Assembly (NCBI RefSeq): GCF_030818795.1
Contig: NZ_JAUTAY010000001.1
Coordinates: 2,356,001 to 2,420,000 of the forward strand
Direction of reading: 5' to 3'
Source: Microbacterium sp. SORGH_AS_0862
GTDB lineage: Bacteria; Actinomycetota; Actinomycetes; Actinomycetales; Microbacteriaceae
Length of the DNA stretch: 64,000 nucleotides
Each line of letters opens with the position of its first letter. The stretch's first letter is position 1. Under the pieces are notes generated by a model, which was not told the origin of the DNA, did no database searches, and worked only from the letters and a program-made list of their open reading frames with translations. Below are positions 1 to 7,823 of the stretch, one piece after another. Both the position numbers and the translations under genes were made by a program.

Positions 1-1
1 C

Positions 2-1546
2 GTGCTGCTCACCGAGGAGACGGACTGGCTCGGCGGGCAGCTCACGGCTCAAGCCGTGCCGCCCGACGAGAACGCGTGGATCGAGGGGCCCCACGCCTCG
101 CCCGGGTACACCGACTTCCGGCAGCGGGTGCGTGCGTACTACCGCCGCAACTACCCGCTGACGCCGAAGGCCGCGGCGGACCCGCTGCTGGACCCGGGAC
201 TGGGGATCGTCAGTCGGCTCTGCCACGAGCCGCGGGTCGCCGCGGCGGTGATCGAGGAGATGGTCGCGCCGTGGCTGGCCTCGGGGCGGCTGCGGGTGCT
301 GTTCGAGCATCGACCCGTTGCGGCCGAGACGGCGGGCGACCGCATCCGCTCGGTCACGGTGCGCGCGGCCGACGGCACCGAGAAGGAGCTGCGGGCGCCG
401 ATCGTCGTCGACGCCACGGAGCTGGGCGAGCTCCTCGAGCTCGCCGGCGTCGAGCACGTCATCGGAGCGGAAGGACGTGACGACACGGGCGAGCTGCACG
501 CGCCCGAGACCGCTGACCCGATGGACCAGCAGGCGATCTCGTGGTGCTTCGCCCTCGAGCACCGTCCGGGGGAGGACCACACGGGGGACAAGCCCGCTCG
601 CTACGACCACTGGCGCACGCACGTGGATCCGTTCTGGCCGGGACCGCAGCTGTCGTGGGTGGACGTCGAGCCGATCGGGTTGCGCGTGCGCACGCGCCCG
701 ATCTTCCAGCTGCGTCCGACCCCCGACGTGCCCTTCGATCTCTGGCGCTTCCGTCGGGTTGTGGCGGCGGAGAACTTCCGCGACGGCACGATCGATTCCG
801 ACGTCTCTCTCGTGAACTGGCCGCAGATCGACTACTGGGAGGCCCCGCTGCTGGGTGTCGGCGAGAAGCAGCGTGAGCGGGCGCTGGCCTCCAGCCGAGA
901 GTTGTCCGCGTCGTTCCTGTACTGGATGCAGACCGAGGCGCCGCGCGAGGACGGCGGTCACGGCTACCCCGGGCTGCGACTGCGCGGTGACGTGACGGGA
1001 ACCGCCGACGGCTATGCGAAAGCGCCGTACATCCGTGAGGCGCGACGGGCGCTCACCGAGTTCCGCATCGTGGAACAGCACGTGGGTGTCGAGGCGCGCG
1101 GCGCGGGTGCCGGCAGCGAGCTGTTCGCCGACAGTGTCGGCCTCGGCCACTACCGGATCGATCTGCATCCGAGCACCGCGGGACGCACCTACGTCGACAT
1201 CGAGTCGTACCCGTTCCAGATCCCGCTGGGCGCGCTGCTTCCGGTGCGGGTCGACAACCTGCTGCCGGCGGGCAAGAACATCGGCACGACGCACATCACA
1301 AACGGGTGCTACCGGCTGCACCCCGTGGAGTGGGCGATCGGCGAGGCCGTCGGCGCGCTCGCCGCGTTCAGTCTGCAAGAGGCCCGGCCGCCGCGGGCGG
1401 TCCGCGCCGACCGGCGGCTTCTCGAGGACTACCAGCGTCTGCTCGGCGACACGCTCGGCATCAGTCTGCGCTGGCCCGAAGAGGTACGCACCCATCACTG
1501 GAAGCCCCGGCCCGCGTCGCAGGATGCGGTCGTACCGACCGGTTGA
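2..1546 (+). CDS. FAD-dependent oxidoreductase (5' end outside window)
   Basis: The frame is open from the first bases, so the real start and the nucleotide-binding GxGxxG loop lie upstream of the window; 514 residues are visible. The visible N-terminus (EETDWLGGQLTAQ) is the segment that normally follows the dinucleotide fold in PF12831-type FAD-dependent oxidoreductases. The C-terminal block (NIGTTHITNGCYRLHP, then EWAIGEAVGALAAF) is the usual FAD-contacting end of this family. The electron donor and substrate cannot be told from sequence. A secreted GH5 enzyme follows 72 bases downstream on the same strand, so a role in using an imported plant-derived compound is possible but only inferred. 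No frameshift is seen in the visible part. Confidence 0.8.
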   Translation: MLLTEETDWLGGQLTAQAVPPDENAWIEGPHASPGYTDFRQRVRAYYRRNYPLTPKAAADPLLDPGLGIVSRLCHEPRVAAAVIEEMVAPWLASGRLRVLFEHRPVAAETAGDRIRSVTVRAADGTEKELRAPIVVDATELGELLELAGVEHVIGAEGRDDTGELHAPETADPMDQQAISWCFALEHRPGEDHTGDKPARYDHWRTHVDPFWPGPQLSWVDVEPIGLRVRTRPIFQLRPTPDVPFDLWRFRRVVAAENFRDGTIDSDVSLVNWPQIDYWEAPLLGVGEKQRERALASSRELSASFLYWMQTEAPREDGGHGYPGLRLRGDVTGTADGYAKAPYIREARRALTEFRIVEQHVGVEARGAGAGSELFADSVGLGHYRIDLHPSTAGRTYVDIESYPFQIPLGALLPVRVDNLLPAGKNIGTTHITNGCYRLHPVEWAIGEAVGALAAFSLQEARPPRAVRADRRLLEDYQRLLGDTLGISLRWPEEVRTHHWKPRPASQDAVVPTG

Positions 1547-1618
1547 GAGATCTTCCCGGCTCCGGCCGGAAGCGTCGTGGGCAACGAGGCCGGCGACGAA
1601 CAGGAAAGGGAACACACC

Positions 1619-3109
1619 ATGCACCGATCCTCCTCACACGCACGCCGGCGCTGGCCGCTGGCGGTCGCCTCCGCGCTCGCCGCCGTCGCGCTGTCCGTGC
1701 CTCTCGCGGCGCACGCCGCGGCGGGGCCGGACAGCGCAGCAGTGAGTCCTGCGGCCGCCGCCCTGCCGGCCCTGCAGGTCGACGGCAATCGCATCGTGGA
1801 TGCGAACGGCCAGGACGTCGCCCTGCGCGGGGTCTCCGTGCTCGCCCCCGAGCAGAACGATCTGTGCGAGTACTGCAATGCGCGGCCCACATCCGAGTTG
1901 ATCGACGTGGCCGTGGATTGGAACTCACGCGTGATCCGCCTGCCGGTCACCGAGATCGGCGCGACGACGGATCTCGCCGCCTACGACGCCGAGTACATCG
2001 CCCCGTACGTGGCTCAGGCGGTCGAGCGCGGCGTCTACATCATCATCGATCTGCATCTCGTGCGGAACTACGGGGATGCGGCCGGCGCCGTGCCGCGCTC
2101 CACGGTCGAACGGTTCTGGGACTACATCGCGCCCGTCTACGGCTCGAACCCGAATGTCGTGTTCGAGGTGTTCAACGAGCCGATCTCGCCGGCGAGCTGG
2201 AGCACCTGGAAGGACTACATCCAGCCGGTCGTCGACGGGATCCGCACTGCGGCGCCGGACACCCTCCTGCTGATGGGCTCCCCGCAGTGGAGCACGATGC
2301 TCAATGGTGCGTTGACCGATCCCATCGTCGACGACAACACCGCCTACGTGTACCACCTGTACCCGAATCAGGGTGCGCCGACGACCGCGCTCCTGGACCA
2401 GAAGTTCGGTACTGCAGCCCAGACGCTGCCGGTCGTGGTCAGCGAGTTCGGCTGGAACCCGCCGGGGGAGTTCTCGGACTCGATCACCGCGGGAACGACC
2501 ACGAACTGGGGTGTGCCGTTCCGCACGTACATGGACGCGCGGCCCTGGATCGGGTGGCAGGCGTGGATCCTCGACAACTTCTGGAAGCCGCAGATGTTCG
2601 ACTACGACTGGAACGTCCTCGCCGGCGAGCACCAGGGGCAGTTCGTGAAGGACTGGCTCGCGGGCGCGCCGAACACCTCGCCGTGCGCGGACCACGATGC
2701 GATCGGCGCGAGCGTGCAGGTGTCTTCGCAGAACAGTGCGTCCACACCCGGCGCGAAGGTGGTCGACGGCGACTGCTCGGATGCGGGCCGCTGGCTCTCC
2801 GCCGTCGGGGACGCGACGCCGACGGCGACGCTCACCTTCGCCCAGCCGCTCGATGTGGCCTCGGTGGGGGTGTACAGCGGCTACGGCACCAGCACGGGCA
2901 CGGTCCTGGTGGACTTCTCGGTCCAGGCCCACACGGCTGCCGGGTGGCAGACGGTCCAGGCCGTCACCGGCAATACGCAAGGGGCGCGTGAGATCGCCGT
3001 CGGCGTCGCCGGCGTCGACCAGCTGAGACTCGTCGTGACGAACCCCTCCGCGTCCACGACCGAGGCGAAGATCGCGCGCGTCCACGAGATCGCCGTGCAC
3101 ATCGGTTGA
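1619..3109 (+). CDS. Secreted glycoside hydrolase family 5 (cellulase-like) with C-terminal discoidin-like domain
   Basis: The 496-residue product starts with a Sec signal peptide (RRR, then a hydrophobic stretch ending AAHAA near residue 30). I chose the ATG at 1619 because a purine-rich GGAAAGGG lies just upstream and the signal peptide begins there; an in-frame GTG at 1577 would only add a non-hydrophobic tail. Residues of about 50-350 look like a GH5 (beta/alpha)8 barrel: the acid/base Glu is in FNEP (E187) and the nucleophile Glu in VVSEFGW (E276). Residues of about 365-496 resemble an F5/8-type carbohydrate-binding domain. It probably cleaves beta-1,4- or beta-1,3-glucan or mannan outside the cell; the exact substrate is unknown. 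A terminator-like hairpin follows. Confidence 0.88.
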   Translation: MHRSSSHARRRWPLAVASALAAVALSVPLAAHAAAGPDSAAVSPAAAALPALQVDGNRIVDANGQDVALRGVSVLAPEQNDLCEYCNARPTSELIDVAVDWNSRVIRLPVTEIGATTDLAAYDAEYIAPYVAQAVERGVYIIIDLHLVRNYGDAAGAVPRSTVERFWDYIAPVYGSNPNVVFEVFNEPISPASWSTWKDYIQPVVDGIRTAAPDTLLLMGSPQWSTMLNGALTDPIVDDNTAYVYHLYPNQGAPTTALLDQKFGTAAQTLPVVVSEFGWNPPGEFSDSITAGTTTNWGVPFRTYMDARPWIGWQAWILDNFWKPQMFDYDWNVLAGEHQGQFVKDWLAGAPNTSPCADHDAIGASVQVSSQNSASTPGAKVVDGDCSDAGRWLSAVGDATPTATLTFAQPLDVASVGVYSGYGTSTGTVLVDFSVQAHTAAGWQTVQAVTGNTQGAREIAVGVAGVDQLRLVVTNPSASTTEAKIARVHEIAVHIG

Positions 3110-3123
3110 CCCTCGAGAACGAG

Positions 3124-3157
3124 AGAGCCCCCGCACCGGTGTCGGTGCGGGGGCTCT
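3124..3157. terminator. Bidirectional hairpin between GH5 and marR
   Basis: Perfect 14-bp inverted repeat (AGAGCCCCCGCACC and its complement) with a 6-base loop, placed between the convergent ends of the GH5 and MarR genes. There is only a short T stretch on the plus strand. Confidence 0.8.
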
Positions 3158-3166
3158 TGCTGACCG

Positions 3167-3643
3167 TCAGGAGACCGTGTCGGGGTTGATGCCGGCCATG
3201 AGCGCTTGGAGCAGGCGGCGCAGATTGTCGATGTCCGAGACGTCCCAGCTCTCGAGGGCGCGCACCAGCACGCCCTCCTGCGGAGCGCGCGCGGCGGCGA
3301 GCCGTTCGAGCCCGTACTCGGTGGGTGAGAGCAGGCTCGAGCGTCCGTCGGCAGGGTCAGGGGAGCGGGTGATGAGACCGAGGGCCTCGAGTTCACGTAC
3401 GGTCCGGCTGAGCTGACCCTTGTCCAACAACAGGTGATCCGCCAACGTCGCCTGCGTCACGGTCTCGTGGCGCGCGATGGTCGTGAACACCTTGTACGCC
3501 CCTGGGAGGAGTCCCGGGCTGACGCGATGCGCGTTCTCGCTGATGACGCGTCGAAACTGTCCGATGAGGTCGCTGAACTGGGCCTCGAGTGCGCGCACGG
3601 CCTCGGTGCGCTCCCCGTCGCTCGACTTCTCGGACATCGTCAT
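3167..3643 (-). CDS. MarR-family transcriptional regulator
   Basis: A 158-residue winged-helix protein: the DNA-binding part is around residues 55-115 (VTQATLADHLLLDKGQLSRTVREL, written here as TQATLADHLLL then KGQLSRTVREL, followed by the wing ITRSPDPADGRSS). It lies four bases after the stop of the DHA2-type exporter gene, so both are almost certainly one transcript. MarR proteins usually repress their own operon and let go on binding a small molecule; the three dyads in front of the exporter are the likely targets. The start is uncertain: GTG 3646, ATG 3643 and ATG 3637 are all in frame and none has a strong Shine-Dalgarno sequence. Confidence 0.88.
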   Translation of the reverse strand: MTMSEKSSDGERTEAVRALEAQFSDLIGQFRRVISENAHRVSPGLLPGAYKVFTTIARHETVTQATLADHLLLDKGQLSRTVRELEALGLITRSPDPADGRSSLLSPTEYGLERLAAARAPQEGVLVRALESWDVSDIDNLRRLLQALMAGINPDTVS

Positions 3644-3647
3644 CACT

Positions 3648-5339
3648 CTACTTGCGCTCGTCGCCCGTGTCCGGCGTGCTCGACGGGGTCGCGATGGCTC
3701 CGGTCGCGGTCAACGTGGCCATAGCCTCCGGCACCGACACCGTCGCCAGATCCGCCTCGGAGGCATGTGCACGCTCCGTCGTGGTCATCCGCGTCAGCGG
3801 GGTGTTCGGGAGGAACACGATCGCCAGCACGCTCAGCACGGCCACGGGCACCGCGATGAGGAACGCGTGGGAGATGCCGTTCGCGTACACATCCTCGAAG
3901 ATGACCCGCAGCGGCTCAGGCATCGCCGAGACCTGCGGCAGAGTGCCCGAGCTCAGCTGAGTGGCCCACTGCGCGCCCGCTTCGCCCAGCCCGGCCAGCG
4001 CGGTGCGGACCTCGTCCGCCCGGTCGGTGAGCAGGTCGGTCACCCGGGCCGCCAGAGCCGCGCCCATCACGGAGACGCCGATCGTGCCGCCGAGACTGCG
4101 GAAGAACGTGACGCCCGAGCTCGCGGCGCCGATCTCGGTCGGGTGCGAGGTGTTCTGCACGACGAGCACGAGATTCTGCATGGTCATGCCGACACCCGCG
4201 CCCAACAGGAACATGTACACCGACACGAGGACGAAGGGGGTGTCGTAGTGGATCGTCGACAGCAGTGCGGAGCCCGCCGTCAGCAGCACGCCGCCCGCGA
4301 TGAGGTAAGGCTTCCAGTGACCGAACCGGGTGATGAGCGCTCCGACGCCCATGGATGCGACGAGCAGTCCCGCGATCATCGGGATGGTCATCACGCCGGC
4401 CTCGGTCGGCGTGGCCCCGCGAGCCGACTGCATGTACTGGCTCAGGTACACGGACGCGCCGAACATCGCGATGCCGGTGGCGATCGAGGCGATCACGGCC
4501 AGCGTGAAGGTGCGGTTGCGGAAGAGCGTCAGAGGGATGAGGGGTTCGCGCACCCGCAGCTCGACGACGATGAACAGGATCGTCGCGAGGACCGCGCCGC
4601 CGATCATGAACAGCGTGTTCAGGCTCCACCAGTCGAAGGACTTGCCGGCCAGGGTGACCCAGATGAGCAGGAGGGAGACGGCGGTGGCCAGCAGCACGAT
4701 GCCCGTGTAGTCGATCGACACCTTGCGCGGCGTGCGCTGGGGGAGGTGGAGGGTGCGCTGGACGATGAGCAGGGCGGCGACGGCGAAGGGCAGCGCGACG
4801 AAGAAGTTCCAGCGCCAGCCCCAGGCGTCCGTGATGACGCCGCCGAGCAGCGGGCCGCCGACGGTCGCGACCGCCATCACGGCGCCGAACAGGCCCATGT
4901 AGCGCCCGCGCTCACGCGGGCTGATGATGTCCGACATGATGACCTGGCTGAGTGCGGCCAGGCCGCCGGCGCCGATGCCCTGGACCGCGCGGAACGCGAT
5001 GAGCATCTCGGGGCTCTGCGAGAACCCGGCGGCCGCCGTGGCGAGGACGAAGATCGCGATGGCCAGCTGGTAGAGCACCTTCCGGTTCGTGAGGTCCGCG
5101 AGCTTGCCCCAGATGGGGGTCGTGATCGCGGTGGTCAGGAGGGTCGCGGTGACGACCCACGTGAAGGAACTCTGGTCCCCGGAGAGGTCGTGGATGATCA
5201 CGGGGAGCGAGGTCGAGACGACGGTCGAGGCGAGCATCGACACGAACATGCCCAGCAGCAGGCCGGACAGGGCTTCGAGGACGTGACGGCGCGAGGTCTT
5301 GCTCGACGCGTCCGTCGGTCGGGAGATGGTGGTGGTCAC
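3648..5339 (-). CDS. MFS exporter, DHA2 (EmrB/QacA, 14-TM) family
   Basis: The 563-residue membrane protein has about 14 hydrophobic helices, the length and number expected of proton-driven DHA2 multidrug exporters. Motif A is seen as WGKLADLTNRK after TM2 and the antiporter motif C as VGGPLLGG in TM5. It starts with GTG at 5339, with GAAGGA seven to eight bases upstream. The C-terminus is a long cytoplasmic tail. With the marR gene directly behind it and operator-like dyads over its promoter, it is a classic inducible efflux operon; the exported compound cannot be predicted. Confidence 0.9.
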   Translation of the reverse strand: MTTTISRPTDASSKTSRRHVLEALSGLLLGMFVSMLASTVVSTSLPVIIHDLSGDQSSFTWVVTATLLTTAITTPIWGKLADLTNRKVLYQLAIAIFVLATAAAGFSQSPEMLIAFRAVQGIGAGGLAALSQVIMSDIISPRERGRYMGLFGAVMAVATVGGPLLGGVITDAWGWRWNFFVALPFAVAALLIVQRTLHLPQRTPRKVSIDYTGIVLLATAVSLLLIWVTLAGKSFDWWSLNTLFMIGGAVLATILFIVVELRVREPLIPLTLFRNRTFTLAVIASIATGIAMFGASVYLSQYMQSARGATPTEAGVMTIPMIAGLLVASMGVGALITRFGHWKPYLIAGGVLLTAGSALLSTIHYDTPFVLVSVYMFLLGAGVGMTMQNLVLVVQNTSHPTEIGAASSGVTFFRSLGGTIGVSVMGAALAARVTDLLTDRADEVRTALAGLGEAGAQWATQLSSGTLPQVSAMPEPLRVIFEDVYANGISHAFLIAVPVAVLSVLAIVFLPNTPLTRMTTTERAHASEADLATVSVPEAMATLTATGAIATPSSTPDTGDERK

Positions 5340-5381
5340 GGCGGCATCCTTCGGTGGGGTGCGGCGTCATCGGCGCAGTAA

Positions 5382-5443
5382 GTTGATATATGTCAACGAT
5401 TGAGTTGGGTCAACTATATGGCCAATCGTTGAGACGCGTCAAC
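5382..5443 (-). promoter_or_regulatory. Efflux operon promoter with three MarR-type operator dyads
   Basis: Three copies of RTTGA-N6-TCAAC are seen: 5382-5397 (GTTGA/TCAAC), 5399-5414 (ATTGA/TCAAC) and 5428-5443 (GTTGA/TCAAC). Read on the minus strand, a promoter TTGACC (5408-5413), 17-base spacer, TATATC (5385-5390) lies within the first two dyads. A bound MarR dimer would cover both the -35 and -10 boxes. The 5339 start codon is about 45 bases downstream. Confidence 0.75.
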
Positions 5444-5481
5444 TATTCCCGGTCGACGAGATGTGGGAAGCGAGCGGCGTG

Positions 5482-6135
5482 TCAGTCGCTGAAGACGAGC
5501 GCGCGATACTCGCGACGCGGCGGAGCCTCCGGGGCGGGCGCGGGCGCGCGACCGCGTGTCGTGCGCAGGTGCAGCTCGTCGATGAGGGCGGTCGCAAGGC
5601 GCACGAGCTTGCCGATCTCGACCTCGTCGCGCTCGACCCATGCGCACCGCGGCTCGTCGTCGACGGGGACGAAGCCGTCGTGCTGCTCCCAGGCGACGAG
5701 GGTGCGCTCGGCGCCGAGCACGTGCTGCTGCCACCACACCTGACGCAGGTAGCCGCGCGGGATCGACCGCCACGACTTGTTGGTCGTCTTGATCTCCGCC
5801 AGCGTGACCCGGCCTTCGGTATCGACGGCGATGCCGTCGGGAGTCGCGAGATGGCGCTTCTCGACGACCGCGTGGAACAGCGCCGACGAGGGCTGGATGC
5901 CGTGGGTCGCGGCGACCCATGCGGCGATCTCGGGCTCGCGGCGCCGGCCGTGATCGGTGTAGGCGTTGCCCGAGAACCTCGAGCCGCCCAGCTTCTGGTC
6001 GGCGGCCTTCGCGATCGCCCGCTCACTCGTGAGCGATGCCACATCCGTCGCCGTGATGCCGCGTGAGCGCGCCCGGATCCACGCCACCCGGTCGCGGGAG
6101 TCCGCGACGATGCGAGCGGCGAGTTCGGGGGTCAC
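5482..6135 (-). CDS. YqaJ-type viral recombinase family nuclease
   Basis: The 217-residue protein has the PD-(D/E)xK exonuclease layout of the YqaJ family (lambda-exonuclease-like): an N-terminal RGITATDVASL segment, the REPEIAAW glutamate helix near residue 65, the acidic residue in TPDGIAVD and the catalytic LAEIKTT (ExK) strand near residues 115-120. In phages such enzymes resect DNA ends for single-strand annealing; chromosomal copies are common in actinobacteria and their role is unclear. No phage gene neighbours it. The GTG start sits six bases after TACGCT (minus-strand reading, 6142-6147), which fits a leaderless transcript. It ends upstream of the efflux promoter and seems to be an independent gene. 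Confidence 0.8.
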   Translation of the reverse strand: MTPELAARIVADSRDRVAWIRARSRGITATDVASLTSERAIAKAADQKLGGSRFSGNAYTDHGRRREPEIAAWVAATHGIQPSSALFHAVVEKRHLATPDGIAVDTEGRVTLAEIKTTNKSWRSIPRGYLRQVWWQQHVLGAERTLVAWEQHDGFVPVDDEPRCAWVERDEVEIGKLVRLATALIDELHLRTTRGRAPAPAPEAPPRREYRALVFSD

Positions 6136-6305
6136 CTCTCGAGCGTACGCCCGGTGGCCGACGCCTTCGAGAACGACATGCGCCGCCGGCGGCGCCGGGG
6201 CGGATATTTGGAACGGCTGGGAAACCGGTAAGAAATCTCTGAACCCTAGGGTCGGGCCGTTGCACCTTCCTCGCGAATTCGCGCCCGTGCCGACCCAGGG
6301 GGACC

Positions 6306-7823
6306 ATGTCCGACTCCGCTCTCCGACCGCACCGCCGTGGCCGGATCCTCACCGCAGCGCTCATCGTCGGAGCCGTCGTCGCGGCCTCCGCGGTGGCGAC
6401 CGTTCCCGCCGTCGGCGCTGAGCCGACGGTCGGCGCCCGCACGGCGGGTGACCCGCTCTTCCCCCACGTCGGCAACGGTGGCTACGACGTCACCCACTAC
6501 GACCTGGACCTCACGTACCGCGCGAACGACGACGTGAGCGCGGTCGCGACGATCGCCGCCACCGCTCCGGCGCCGCTGTCGGCCTTCTCGCTCGACTTCG
6601 AGGGCATGACCGTCGACAGTGTGACGGTCAACGGGGTGCCTGCCCAGTTCTCCCGTGAGCAGGATGTGGACGCCACTCTCTTCAAGCTCGACATCACCCC
6701 CGCGACGGCGGTGAGCGGACCGTTCACGGTCGCGGTGGCCTACTCGGGCGCTCCCGTCAGGCACATCGACGCCGACGGTTCCTCGGAGGGGTGGGTGAAG
6801 ACATCCGACGGCGTGACGGCCCTGGGTCAGCCGATCGGAGCCATGACCTGGTTCCCGCAGAACAACGCCCCGGCGGACAAGGCCACCTACGACATCAGCG
6901 TGACGGCGCCCACCGCCGCCGGCGGCAACCCGCTGAGCGTCGCGAGCAACGGCGAGCTGATCGGCAAGACCGTCGACGCCCAGGCGGGGACCACCACCTG
7001 GGACTGGCAGCAGCGCAATCCCATGGCGACCGAGCTCTCCGTCCTCTCGATCGGGCGCTTCAACGTGCTGGAGAGCGACATCACCCTCGCGAGCGGCCGC
7101 ACGCTGCACGAGTGGAGCTTCGTCGACCCGACCATCAGCGTGAACGTCCAGAACGCGATCAACACGCGTCGCGGTGAGATCAAGCAGATCATCGACTGGC
7201 TCGAGACGAAGCTCGGCCCCTACCCCGGCAACAGCGTCGGCCTCATCGTCGACCGCGTCGGCGTCGGGTACGCCCTGGAGACCCAGGACCGGCCGTTCTT
7301 CGACGGGAGCGTCTCCGCCAACACGCTCATCCACGAGCTCGTCCACCAGTGGCTGGGCAACGAGGTCGCCCCGGCCGACTGGTCGCACATCTGGCTCAAC
7401 GAGGGCGCGGCGGAGTTCTTCACCACCTACTACCGCTACGGCGTCGGCCTCAGCCAGACCACCCCGGAGAACGACTCGTTCGGCAGCTGGAGCTCTGCGT
7501 CGGCCTCCCGGTGGCTGACGCCCACCCGTCGGTTTCACCGACCCGGCCGAACTGTACGACTGGCAGGTCTACAACCGCGGAAAGTACACGCTCGGCGCCC
7601 TCATGACGGCCATCGGCCGCGACGCCTTCGACGCGACATATGCCACGTGGACGAAGGCGCACGCCGGCGGTTCCGCGGACACCGACGACTTCATCGCGCT
7701 CGCGGAGCAGGTCTCCGGGCGCGAGCTGGGTGCGTTCTTCCAGGACTGGCTGTTCGACACGGACAAGCCGGCCTGGCCCGCGATGTGGACCGCGGGCATC
7801 ACGAGCGACGTACCCGCGGGTGA
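6306..7823 (+). CDS. Secreted M1-family aminopeptidase, 5' part of a frameshifted M1/5'-nucleotidase gene
   Basis: The product begins with a signal peptide (RRGR, a hydrophobic core, cleavage near VGAEP). The gluzincin zinc site is complete: HELVH (H343, E344, H347) and the distal Glu E366 in WLNEGAAEF, with the expected 18-residue spacing. A YALETQDRP segment takes the place of the GAMEN exopeptidase motif, as in related bacterial M1 proteins. Up to about nucleotide 7518 the frame is plainly M1. Beyond that it becomes arginine-rich nonsense and stops at 7823. The proper continuation (VGFTDPAELYDWQVYN) is in the +1 frame, so one extra base around 7519-7530 explains the break. ATG 6306 follows AGGGGACC. 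If intact, the full protein would be about 1,380 residues and wall-anchored. Confidence 0.85.
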   Translation: MSDSALRPHRRGRILTAALIVGAVVAASAVATVPAVGAEPTVGARTAGDPLFPHVGNGGYDVTHYDLDLTYRANDDVSAVATIAATAPAPLSAFSLDFEGMTVDSVTVNGVPAQFSREQDVDATLFKLDITPATAVSGPFTVAVAYSGAPVRHIDADGSSEGWVKTSDGVTALGQPIGAMTWFPQNNAPADKATYDISVTAPTAAGGNPLSVASNGELIGKTVDAQAGTTTWDWQQRNPMATELSVLSIGRFNVLESDITLASGRTLHEWSFVDPTISVNVQNAINTRRGEIKQIIDWLETKLGPYPGNSVGLIVDRVGVGYALETQDRPFFDGSVSANTLIHELVHQWLGNEVAPADWSHIWLNEGAAEFFTTYYRYGVGLSQTTPENDSFGSWSSASASRWLTPTRRFHRPGRTVRLAGLQPRKVHARRPHDGHRPRRLRRDICHVDEGARRRFRGHRRLHRARGAGLRARAGCVLPGLAVRHGQAGLARDVDRGHHERRTRG

